DNA of 29,432 bases from a virus. The stretch's first letter is position 1; each line of letters starts with the position of its first letter. The stretch spans positions 1 through 29,432 of the IMG/VR virus record IMGVR_UViG_3300030118_003786; one strand, given 5' to 3'. This document shows positions 22,259-28,890 of the stretch, piece after piece. Both the position numbers and the translations under genes were made by a program. The notes beneath the pieces are model-generated. The model was not told the origin of the DNA. It did no database searches and worked only from the letters and a program-made list of their open reading frames with translations.

Positions 22259-22306
22259 GGTAACTTCTCCTTGTTGTTTTCATATTACTTCCTATATCAT
22301 CAGTTT

Positions 22307-22336
22307 ATTATAACAAATTAAACACAGTTTTGTCAA
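22307..22336 (-). promoter_or_regulatory. Leftward consensus promoter TTGACA-N18-TATAAT
   Basis: On the minus strand TTGACA (22336-22331) and TATAAT (22312-22307) are separated by 18 bp, both perfect. It lies about 50 bp upstream of the leftward gene's start codon. It is the only clear promoter for that gene, so the gene can be expressed independently of all the virion genes. Confidence 0.87.
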
Positions 22337-22346
22337 CAATTAAAAT

Positions 22347-22414
22347 GGAAGAGTGTGATATCAGTTAAAGGAAAGATACAATATGCCATTGTAAAGGTAG
22401 AATCACACTCTTCC
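22347..22414. other. 12-bp perfect inverted repeat / long hairpin
   Basis: GGAAGAGTGTGA (22347-22358) is the exact reverse complement of TCACACTCTTCC (22403-22414), with 44 bases between. Inside, TACAAT...ATTGTA forms a second, 6-bp stem around ATGCC. It lies in the 284-base gap between the leftward gene and the 22543 gene. No T-run follows either arm, so it is not a simple terminator. It may be a small RNA, a DNA cruciform or a protein-binding site pair. Confidence 0.75.
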
Positions 22415-22424
22415 TAAAAGGGAC

Positions 22425-22507
22425 AATACTATGTCTATATCGTCAATAGTATTTATTAAATACATCAAAATTACCCAATATATCGGTGTTTTTTGACTGA
22501 TTTTGAT
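22425..22507. repeat. Two further inverted repeats in the divergent intergenic region
   Basis: AATACTAT (22425-22432) pairs with ATAGTATT (22446-22453) around 13 bases. ATCAAAAT (22464-22471) pairs with ATTTTGAT (22500-22507) around 28 bases. Together with the 12-bp repeat to the left, they make three nested-free inverted repeats in about 160 bases of non-coding, AT-rich DNA. This could be an operator region or replication origin. Confidence 0.6.
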
Positions 22508-22542
22508 ATATATTATTACACAACAACAATAAAGAGGTGAAT

Positions 22543-22746
22543 ATGCAGAGTTGGAACAGAAGAACACAGCAAAAAATTGAAAGAATGGCACATGAAGCCC
22601 CAGAAAAACTAATATGGGTCTACAAAAAATTTGAACATTCAGAATATGACAACTATCGTTTGTATAGACAGATTCCTCGTGAAAATTATGGTAATATTAG
22701 AAGAGGAGGATGGATCCGCCATATTCCAGTTGACAAAAAATCGTAA
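22543..22746 (+). CDS. Hypothetical protein (67 aa)
   Basis: Not recognised. The ATG at 22543 follows gaggtg (a Shine-Dalgarno at 5 nt); a GTG at 22537 is the other possible start but would leave no room for a site. The product is basic and aromatic, beginning MQSWNRRTQQKIERMAHEAP, later YDNYRLYRQIPRENYGNIRR. No membrane segment or known domain is seen. The -35 box of the next promoter (TTGACA at 22730) lies within its last codons. It sits alone between inverted repeats and the structured non-coding block. Confidence 0.65.
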   Translation: MQSWNRRTQQKIERMAHEAPEKLIWVYKKFEHSEYDNYRLYRQIPRENYGNIRRGGWIRHIPVDKKS

Positions 22747-22759
22747 TGTTGTGTATAAT
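22730..22759 (+). promoter_or_regulatory. Consensus promoter TTGACA-N18-TATAAT ahead of the non-coding block
   Basis: Perfect -35 (22730-22735) and -10 (22754-22759) boxes with an 18-bp spacer. Transcription would start near 22766, right at the beginning of 440 bases without a supported gene but with many stems. The -35 overlaps the end of the 22543 gene. Confidence 0.85.
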
Positions 22760-22765
22760 AATGAA

Positions 22766-23168
22766 ACAATATGTCTTTATAAGAATTTTAGGAGTTACAC
22801 ACCCTCTATAATTGTGTAGGATTGACAATCCCCAACTGTTAGGCTAGGACAGTATAAACAAATGGGCAGTGATGCTAACACATTTTGGAAACTTTTGTGT
22901 GTTAGGTCTAACAAACTATAACTTTAAGTTGGGCTACAAGAGGGCTTGTTTGTTGGATGGAAGTAGTCACCCTTAATATATTAAGGTAGGTTAGATATGC
23001 AAACCCTTAACCGTAATTGATGCTGTTCTTGTTCTTGAGAGGACTTTTTACTAAAAGTTCTCTGTTGGGCGAACAAAAAGCAAATACATTCACTGTTGTT
23101 CCATAATGATCTTTATGAGAAAAGAAAAAAGTTATACGAAGTATTAACCATATGCCTTTAGGCATATG
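22766..23168 (+). ncRNA. Candidate structured non-coding RNA (or replication element)
   Basis: This stretch of about 400 bases has no convincing gene on either strand. It begins at the predicted start point of a consensus promoter. Stems in order: TACACA/TGTGTA (22796-22801 with 22813-22818); GGATT/AATCC (22819-22823 with 22827-22831); a closing stem CCCAACT/AGTTGGG (22831-22837 with 22927-22933) that encloses CTAACACA/TGTGTTAG (22875-22882 with 22898-22905); GGCTAC/GTAGTC (22932-22937 with 22963-22968, one G-T); the 16-bp palindrome 22971-22986; an 11-bp stem with a 4-base loop (23038-23048 with 23053-23063, one G-T); and CATATGCC/GGCATATG (23149-23156 with 23161-23168). No known RNA family is recognised. 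Confidence 0.55.
22971..22986. repeat. Perfect 16-bp palindrome CCTTAATATATTAAGG
   Basis: The sequence equals its own reverse complement over all 16 bases. Such a loopless palindrome is more natural as a dimeric protein-binding site on DNA than as an RNA hairpin. It sits inside the structured non-coding block, and the half-site cccttaa recurs near 23004. Confidence 0.85.
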
Positions 23169-23204
23169 CCTTACTGGAACTAATAAATAACATTGACAGA
23201 GAAG

Positions 23205-23675
23205 ATGGCAGATTTGGTTCCAGACAAAGATCAATATCTCTATGACAGTTGGTTATTCCATACACAAGTGACTGTGCCTAAGAATTACATCAAGAAATGT
23301 TGGATTTGGCAAGGGCCTATGCATGTGAATGGATATGGCAGAATATCAGTGAGAGGGCAAAGATGGTATGCCCACAGGTTATCATGGCATATACATCATC
23401 GCCAAGACATACCCAAAGGGCAAGTGATAAGACACATGTGCAATCAACCACAGTGTGTGAATCCATATCATCTCAAATTGGGCACACAGCGACAGAATGT
23501 GATGGACATGCATCTGGCAGGTAGGCAGGGATATGTGAGAAAACTCAACCCTAAACAGATATCCGAGATATTGCACAGTGATCTAACACAGTCTGCTTTG
23601 GCAAAAAAATACCAGGTTTCTAAAACAACTATCCATCGCATACTTAACATAAAGCGACAGCATAAATACAAATGA
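23205..23675 (+). CDS. HNH endonuclease with C-terminal helix-turn-helix (free-standing homing type)
   Basis: A 156-residue protein of the HNH_3 type: CWIWQGP at 32-38, GYGRI at 43-47, AHRLSW at 56-61, then the catalytic region IRHMCNQPQCVNPYHLKLGT with H77, N86 and H89 and structural Cys 79/84, followed by QNVMDMHLAGRQG. Residues about 112-150 (LNPKQISEILHSDLTQSALA then KKYQVSKTTIHRIL) form a helix-turn-helix for DNA binding. Such enzymes nick or cut DNA and often spread as selfish genes next to, or in place of, phage genes. The ATG at 23205 has a weak site; a TTG at 23193 is also possible. It follows the structured non-coding block and precedes the fibre genes. Confidence 0.9.
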   Translation: MADLVPDKDQYLYDSWLFHTQVTVPKNYIKKCWIWQGPMHVNGYGRISVRGQRWYAHRLSWHIHHRQDIPKGQVIRHMCNQPQCVNPYHLKLGTQRQNVMDMHLAGRQGYVRKLNPKQISEILHSDLTQSALAKKYQVSKTTIHRILNIKRQHKYK

Positions 23676-23689
23676 TATATCAAACAAAA

Positions 23690-23703
23690 CTTATTCGAAT
23701 AAG
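23690..23703 (+). promoter_or_regulatory. 14-bp palindrome overlapping a ribosome-binding site
   Basis: CTTATTCGAATAAG is a perfect palindrome whose right arm runs into the Shine-Dalgarno AAGGAG (23701-23706) of the 23716 gene. A stem of about 5 bp with a TCGA loop could weakly mask the site or recruit a dimeric DNA-binding protein. Confidence 0.45.
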
Positions 23704-23715
23704 GAGAAAATTTAA

Positions 23716-24174
23716 ATGTCAAATGCAAGTAATTACATGGAACTTAAATTGCTTGACCACATTCTAGGAGAAGGCAGTAGGAACTACACACCAACTACCC
23801 TTTTCATAGCATTGTTTGCCGACACAGGATCAGGTGTCGCAACAGCATTGGAGTCAGGCACATCATCAACATCAGGCACAGCCAATTGGGGCTATTATGA
23901 AATCAACAACGGCAACTATGCCAGAGTAGCTGTAAACTTCAACACAGCGGCATCAGGATCAGCCAATAATGACGGTGCAGTAACATTCAACCAAGCAACA
24001 GCAAACTACGACACAGCAGGTGGGGCAGGTAACACAGTGACACATGTGGCTATCATGGATGCCAACACAGCAGGTAATGTCCTATTTTATGGTGCATTGA
24101 GTGTTCCAAAAACAGTGACAACCGGTGACACATTTTCAATCAACGACGAAGCATTAACTGTGTCGTTGGCATAA
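23716..24174 (+). CDS. Phage tail-fibre-associated structural protein (152 aa)
   Basis: The start has a good Shine-Dalgarno (aaggagaaaa). The product begins MSNASNYMELKLLDHILGEG and has the pattern of a conserved phage protein that I know from many marine and other phages: LLDHxLG, then YTPTTLFIALFADTGSG, a central GNYARVAVNFNTA, and the ending VTHVAIMDANTAGNVLFYGA followed by TVTTGDTFSIND. It is usually encoded next to fibre genes and treated as a structural or fibre-associated protein. It opens the second structural block, downstream of the HNH gene. Confidence 0.82.
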   Translation: MSNASNYMELKLLDHILGEGSRNYTPTTLFIALFADTGSGVATALESGTSSTSGTANWGYYEINNGNYARVAVNFNTAASGSANNDGAVTFNQATANYDTAGGAGNTVTHVAIMDANTAGNVLFYGALSVPKTVTTGDTFSINDEALTVSLA

Positions 24175-24185
24175 GGAGTTGAACA

Positions 24186-25949
24186 ATGGCGAACTTAAAA
24201 CTTAGATCAACAACATCAGCAACGGATCCGGGCTCAACATCTGCCAAAGGCACAGCACTAACACATGCTGAAATGGATTCAAACTTTATTTTGTTACAGG
24301 CAGACATAAATGCAAAAGTTTCTGCGGCATCACCAACACTCACAGGCAATACCACAATTGATGACACAATAAGATTTAATGATGCAGATGACAGCAACTA
24401 TGTGGCAGTCAAAGCTCCAGACACAGTGGGCACAAACTACACATTAAAATTACCAACAGCAGATGGATCCAGTGGACAAGTATTGACAACAGATGGTGGT
24501 GGTAATTTATCATTCACCAGCAAAACAGTGGATACCACAGATTTAGTTTCAGACACAACACCACAATTAGGTGGAGATTTAGATACACAATCAAATGCTA
24601 TAACAGGAACAACTGTAACACCATCCACAGGCACATATGGTGGATTTGATTCCTCAGTTTCAAAAGCAATCAGAATACAAGGGCCTACAGCAGGCAAAGA
24701 TCATGCCATAGTGATGCAACAAACAGACACCAGTGGCGGACAAGCAGGAAGACAAAACATTGCATTCATCACAGACACAGATGGATCCTATTCAGCATCA
24801 GTCACAAATGGATCTGGATTGATATATTCACCATTGAACATGCAAGTTAGAGACCATGGACATGCAACCAAAACAAGAACAACATTTGATGTGGGTGTTC
24901 CATACAGAGGTGGCACAGGCACAACAATTACACAAGGTTCTGTAACAGGTAAACTATTGGATGTAGTCACAGGCACAAGAAAAATTTATTTACAAAATGT
25001 AAGTGGTGGTAGTTTTGCCACAAGTGCCGCAACAACAGGTAAAGTCACAGGCACAGTCACAGCAGTAAATTCAATTGGAACAAATGCAGTTGAACTTACA
25101 TATGACACTGACTTTGCCTCAACAGCAGTGGAGTCAGATTTAGCAGACATTGGTTTTGCAAGATTCAGTGCAAGAGATGTGCTTAACACAAGTGGTCTAA
25201 GAGCATCGGAACCAGAACTGCATTTAGAAGCAGGTAGAATTGCACTTGAATCCAACGGCACCAAAGTGATTGATTGCCAAGATGACGGTGGAGTTGACAT
25301 TGTTACTAGAAGCAACCAACCTATTAATATTACACCTAATGGCACAGGCCAAGTTAATATGAAAAATGTTCATATTGATGATGCAGATGGTTTGTTTGTG
25401 GGTGGCCCTGATTATGCGGATGTGGCATTATTCAGTAGAGATGCAACAGCACATGCAAACTATTCATTGGAAGTGCAGTCACAAGCAGGCAACACAGGAC
25501 TTGTGGCAGGCAATCCAGCAGGTGCATTTGGTATGGCGGCTTATGCGGATTCAGGCAACACACCAGGAACCAGCACATTCATATATGTTGGACAGATCAA
25601 TGGTGTTATTGGTGATGGAGATTCATTAACATCAGCCACTGGTGCAGACATCAACAATGGTGTTAGAGCATATGTTTACCAAAATGGTATATCAGGCACA
25701 GGCGGTGGTTTTGATGTATTGAATGCGGCAACATTTAGAAGCACCAACACTGACTTCATGCAAGAGAAGTTGAAGTTCTCACATGCCTCAAATGCAGTTA
25801 CCATAGAATCAGCAACCACAAACGATAATTTAGTTTTAAAAACAAATGGTAGCACGGGTTATATTATTTTAAGCAACTTGCCAACATCAGCAAGTGGATT
25901 ACCAACTGGTGCACTATACAATGACGGTGGCACACTAAAAATAGCATAA
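24186..25949 (+). CDS. Tail fibre protein (587 aa)
   Basis: A long, Thr/Ser/Gly/Asp-rich, repeat-like fibre. The N-terminal attachment segment is MANLKLRSTTSATDPGSTSA, then KGTALTHAEMDSNFILLQAD. It is followed by a stalk with LKLPTADGSSGQVLTTDGGG and DTTPQLGGDLDTQSNAI, a segment I associate with fibres of marine myo- and siphoviruses. Short beta repeats continue to the end, and there is no membrane segment or enzyme motif. It would form a trimeric host-recognition fibre. Shine-Dalgarno aaggag is 5 nt from the ATG, and the gap to the previous gene is 11 bp. Confidence 0.88.
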   Translation: MANLKLRSTTSATDPGSTSAKGTALTHAEMDSNFILLQADINAKVSAASPTLTGNTTIDDTIRFNDADDSNYVAVKAPDTVGTNYTLKLPTADGSSGQVLTTDGGGNLSFTSKTVDTTDLVSDTTPQLGGDLDTQSNAITGTTVTPSTGTYGGFDSSVSKAIRIQGPTAGKDHAIVMQQTDTSGGQAGRQNIAFITDTDGSYSASVTNGSGLIYSPLNMQVRDHGHATKTRTTFDVGVPYRGGTGTTITQGSVTGKLLDVVTGTRKIYLQNVSGGSFATSAATTGKVTGTVTAVNSIGTNAVELTYDTDFASTAVESDLADIGFARFSARDVLNTSGLRASEPELHLEAGRIALESNGTKVIDCQDDGGVDIVTRSNQPINITPNGTGQVNMKNVHIDDADGLFVGGPDYADVALFSRDATAHANYSLEVQSQAGNTGLVAGNPAGAFGMAAYADSGNTPGTSTFIYVGQINGVIGDGDSLTSATGADINNGVRAYVYQNGISGTGGGFDVLNAATFRSTNTDFMQEKLKFSHASNAVTIESATTNDNLVLKTNGSTGYIILSNLPTSASGLPTGALYNDGGTLKIA

Positions 25950-25961
25950 GGAGTATGCTGA

Positions 25962-27716
25962 ATGGCAACTCTACTAGGCGAAGCAACACTAACTAGTCAA
26001 TTTATATCAACATTTGATGATGTTCGTGTTGTCACGGATGATTTAAACAGGGTCACTACCACTGCTTTTCGTGATCCCACAACAGTTCATATACAAGGTG
26101 AAGGAGTCATTGACACTCGTGACTACAGGGCAATATATTTGCCCAATGTTGCTGATTATGTTGACGGTGGTTATTTTGACACAGATTATGTGTTTGATGA
26201 TCCAATATTCTCAGCAGGTTTTGCCTCACCAGGAACTTCCGAATTGCTTAAAGTGGCATATGATTTTTTAGACATTGATCCCGCCGCAACCATTAATAGT
26301 GTAGAAGTAAAGATTGATTTTGAGCCCACAGAAGCATTGGGCAGTGATCCTAATTTTGGCACATTGCAAATGGAGTTTTCAGTGAAGGGAGCATCTGGAG
26401 CCAACAATCCAATATCAACACCACAAACCATAACCAGTGGTGATCGTCAAACAATGACATTCACAATACCAGCATCAGGCACATGGCCTGTAACTGGTTT
26501 AGGTGAACATCACACTCTGTTAATGACAGGCAGTGGATCTTTCAAAGCAATGAGAATATACAGATTGCAGGCTCGTGTGAACTACACAGGTAGAACAAGA
26601 TTTACCACAGGTTTCAAATCATACACAACCAAATCGGTAACAGATTTTATACCAGGCACAGACACCAATCCACCACCCATACCCACAGAGTCAACAAGAC
26701 TATACAAAACTGAAGGATATGGATTTGCAATACCTTCTGATCATACAGTGGATGGTGTTGGAATGTTGTATGGATTTGGTGCAGTGGTAAATGGCACACA
26801 CAAAGAAATCCTACATTTCAAAAGAGATATCAGTGGCACACACACTAGAATCAGCACCGATCAAATGCAAAATATTTTTGGTGGCTTTTTGAGTGGTGGT
26901 GAAGCAAATGTTTATGCAAGATTAATCAATGTCCAAGATGAAGATAACAGTGATACTGAAATAACCACAGCAGAGGTGAATGATTCAACATTTGGGTTGG
27001 AAGCCAGATTTGCATATGAATTTGCATCAACACGACCTTCTGAGCCAGTGGTGTTTGACATAAACATAGCACATGTGGGACCAATCATATCGGGCGATAT
27101 TGGCCTAAGCACTGTATCAACCACAACAGTTGGTGCCGTACTTACACATGCAGTTGCAAGTTCAGAGATTGCAACATTTGCCAGCACATTCACAACCAGC
27201 ACATTGGGTGGATTTTTATTAATTGGTGCACCACAAACACAAGCATCAGCTGTCACAACCACTGTGGGCACAGCAGGTAGAATAAGACCAGGTGAATCTA
27301 ACATCAACACAGCATTCACAGTCACAGCATCTGCCATCAATGACTTGACAGGCTCATCAATTTCATTCCCAACTGCCACAGTCACAGTTTCATCCGCGGT
27401 TGCAAGAACAACACCAGCAACATCAAATATTGCATTCACAACAGTGTTGGGCACAGCAGGTATGACAAGGACAAACCATGCGATAACACCAAACATCACA
27501 GCAACAGTGGGTGCTGTGTCAGGCATATCAATCATAAGGGCTGTTGATGAAGAAAGAGTGTTTGTGATGGACACAGCAACTAGATCATATGTGATACCAC
27601 AAGAGATTAGAACACATGTGATACCAACACACACAAGAACACATGTGATGGATGAACAAGTGAGAACAATTGATGTAGATCAACAAACCAGAACAACCAC
27701 AGTGGAGGGCATGTAA
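25962..27716 (+). CDS. Tail/fibre structural protein with C-terminal nonapeptide repeats (584 aa)
   Basis: It follows the fibre gene by 12 bp with aaggagtatg. The first 330 residues are mixed beta domains (TRLYKTEGYGFAIPSDHTVD, HFKRDISGTHTRISTDQMQN). The middle is low-complexity Thr/Ala/Ser with repeated TTVGxxxT segments (about 360-520). The end consists of six 9-residue units beginning with Arg (residues 532-584). It is probably a long stalk or a surface-exposed virion protein; no family name is certain. Its stop overlaps the next ATG by one base. Confidence 0.82.
   Translation: MATLLGEATLTSQFISTFDDVRVVTDDLNRVTTTAFRDPTTVHIQGEGVIDTRDYRAIYLPNVADYVDGGYFDTDYVFDDPIFSAGFASPGTSELLKVAYDFLDIDPAATINSVEVKIDFEPTEALGSDPNFGTLQMEFSVKGASGANNPISTPQTITSGDRQTMTFTIPASGTWPVTGLGEHHTLLMTGSGSFKAMRIYRLQARVNYTGRTRFTTGFKSYTTKSVTDFIPGTDTNPPPIPTESTRLYKTEGYGFAIPSDHTVDGVGMLYGFGAVVNGTHKEILHFKRDISGTHTRISTDQMQNIFGGFLSGGEANVYARLINVQDEDNSDTEITTAEVNDSTFGLEARFAYEFASTRPSEPVVFDINIAHVGPIISGDIGLSTVSTTTVGAVLTHAVASSEIATFASTFTTSTLGGFLLIGAPQTQASAVTTTVGTAGRIRPGESNINTAFTVTASAINDLTGSSISFPTATVTVSSAVARTTPATSNIAFTTVLGTAGMTRTNHAITPNITATVGAVSGISIIRAVDEERVFVMDTATRSYVIPQEIRTHVIPTHTRTHVMDEQVRTIDVDQQTRTTTVEGM
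27555..27716 (+). repeat. Six 27-bp / 9-residue units at the end of the 25962 protein
   Basis: Arg codons recur at protein residues 532, 541, 550, 559, 568 and 577, each nine apart. The units read like R-[TSV]-x-V-[IM]-[PD]-x-x-[TIV] (RVFVMDTAT, RSYVIPQEI, RTHVIPTHT, RTHVMDEQV and so on), with a short final unit. The regularity suggests a beta-spiral or docking segment. Confidence 0.85.
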
Positions 27717-28036
27717 TGAGTGAATGGCAAATATACAACAAAGGTTTTTATCTGCCAGTCAAATTGGATTCTGAAACTGACTTGGCATTGGATTTCCAAA
27801 ATGAATTAACCACTGGTGATTATCTGACGACAGCAACATTTTCAACCACTGATACCGGCATAGTGATCGCCAAACAAGCACTGAGATTTGATGCCGCACA
27901 AGGATTCACAAATCCACATCAAGCACAATGCACAGTGCAAAGTTCAACCATAGGCACATATGCCATCAAGTTGACAACAACAACCAATCAAGGATTTACA
28001 CATGTCAAACACTTTGATGTGAGAATAGAAAGGTAA
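27716..28036 (+). CDS. Small beta-sandwich structural protein A (106 aa)
   Basis: Coupled by TAATG to the preceding gene. The pattern LPVKLDSETDLALDFQNELT, TGDYLTTATF, VQSSTIGTYAIKLTTTTNQG and HVKHFDVRIER matches an Ig-like module common in phage tail regions: a domain with D-x-x-x-x-L-x-T-G-D-x-I near the start and Y-x-V/I-K-x-T...T-x-x-G near the end. It is probably an adhesin accessory or decoration domain. The next gene encodes a diverged relative, so the pair looks like an old duplication. Confidence 0.78.
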   Translation: MSEWQIYNKGFYLPVKLDSETDLALDFQNELTTGDYLTTATFSTTDTGIVIAKQALRFDAAQGFTNPHQAQCTVQSSTIGTYAIKLTTTTNQGFTHVKHFDVRIER

Positions 28037-28047
28037 TAAATACAGTT

Positions 28048-28365
28048 ATGACAGCAACAACAGGATTCGAAAGAGACAATGTAGGACTTTTCATTAGGAA
28101 AGATCCTTCAGCAGTGATGGATTACACCATTGATTACACATCATTTTTAAACACAGGTGACTCTATTTCATCACAAACAACCACAGTGGACACGGGCATG
28201 ACAGTGGATTCATCCAGCATAGTGAGTGGCAATAAAAAAGTCACCATGCAAATATCAAGTGGCACAGTGGGCACAGCATACACAGTTAAAATTACTGCTG
28301 TTACTACAGATGGTTTAACATTTGTCCATCGTTTTAGAATCAAATGTGAAGAAATACATTTATAA
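28048..28365 (+). CDS. Small beta-sandwich structural protein B (105 aa)
   Basis: A relative of the preceding gene product: FIRKDPSAVMDYTIDYTSFL, TGDSISSQTTTVDTGMTVDS, VTMQISSGTVGTAYTVKIT and DGLTFVHRFRIKCEEIHL line up with it strand for strand. This KDPxAxxDYxIDxTxFLxTGDxI pattern is the usual form of the family in marine phages. No clear Shine-Dalgarno precedes the ATG at 28048, which is 11 bp after the previous stop, so it is likely translated by coupling. It ends the fibre block before the small terminase. Confidence 0.8.
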   Translation: MTATTGFERDNVGLFIRKDPSAVMDYTIDYTSFLNTGDSISSQTTTVDTGMTVDSSSIVSGNKKVTMQISSGTVGTAYTVKITAVTTDGLTFVHRFRIKCEEIHL

Positions 28366-28414
28366 TTGATAAATGGTGGGTGAACTACACCCGTTGAACA
28401 AAAAGGAGGCACTT

Positions 28415-28852
28415 ATGGAAGACAAACAAGATCCAAAGGTATCATTAGAGCAAGAACAAGTAAAATCAGAAGATAGAAAAAACCCCAAGATGGGCACCAT
28501 CACCAAAGAAGGACTTGTGGTAGGTCGTGGTGACAACAAACGAATTATTCCACCGGATGAAGTAGAAAAACTAGCATTATTACACTGCACCAACAAGGAA
28601 ATTGCGGAGTTTTTTGGCATCACTGTGAAGACATTGGAATACAATTTCGCAGAAAAAATACAAAAAGCCAGAAATGTTACTAAACAGAGGTTGAGAAGGG
28701 CACAATTAGAAGTTGCACTCAAAGGCAATGTGCCAATGTTGATCTGGCTTGGAAAGAACATATTGTCACAATCAGATGCACCATTGGATGGCGGCGATTT
28801 AGCACCCCTACCATGGACTGATGATGTGATTGACAACAAAGACAACAAATAG
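28415..28852 (+). CDS. terS: Terminase small subunit
   Basis: The start ATG at 28415 is set by AAGGAGG (28403-28409) 5 nt upstream, giving 145 residues; an upstream frame start lacks a signal. After an acidic N-terminus, PDEVEKLALLHCTNKEIAEF followed by FGITVKTLEYNF is the helix-turn-helix typical of small terminases that recognise the packaging site. Next comes RLRRAQLEVALKGNVPMLIW then LGKNILSQSD, which strongly recalls TerS of marine phages. It should form a ring that hands DNA to the large terminase at 4286. On a circular map the two are separated by the methyltransferase and the early region rather than adjacent. Confidence 0.85.
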   Translation: MEDKQDPKVSLEQEQVKSEDRKNPKMGTITKEGLVVGRGDNKRIIPPDEVEKLALLHCTNKEIAEFFGITVKTLEYNFAEKIQKARNVTKQRLRRAQLEVALKGNVPMLIWLGKNILSQSDAPLDGGDLAPLPWTDDVIDNKDNK

Positions 28853-28858
28853 TATAAT
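28830..28858 (+). promoter_or_regulatory. Perfect promoter TTGACA-N17-TATAAT for the methyltransferase
   Basis: Both boxes match the sigma70 consensus exactly with the ideal 17-bp spacer (TTGACA 28830-28835, TATAAT 28853-28858). The -35 lies within the last codons of the small terminase gene, and the methyltransferase ATG is 33 bp beyond the -10. Confidence 0.9.
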
Positions 28859-28890
28859 ACAACAAACACATAACTGCTACGGAGAAACAA

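Noticed and set aside
22347-22414. Intrinsic terminator for the leftward or rightward gene
   Set aside because: The 44-base loop and the absence of a T-run on either side do not fit.
22493-22519. Promoter for the 22543 gene (TTGACT with TATTAT or TATTAC)
   Set aside because: The spacing is only 12 to 15 bp, too short for a normal sigma70 promoter.
22631-22819. Second frame overlapping the 22543 gene
   Set aside because: It has no ribosome-binding site and runs through the promoter and first stems of the non-coding block.
22822-22858. Additional promoter (TTGACA 22822, TATAAA 22853)
   Set aside because: The spacer would be 25 bp, and TTGACA here is explained by the GGATT/AATCC stem.
22750-23690. 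Group I intron carrying the HNH gene
   Set aside because: Some stems and an HNH gene suggest it, but I find no flanking halves of one gene that splicing would join, and no convincing conserved P7/P3 core sequence.
26912-27634. Long leftward open frame (240 codons) opposite the 25962 gene
   Set aside because: It reflects the Thr/Ala-rich low-complexity coding of the plus strand and has no start signals.
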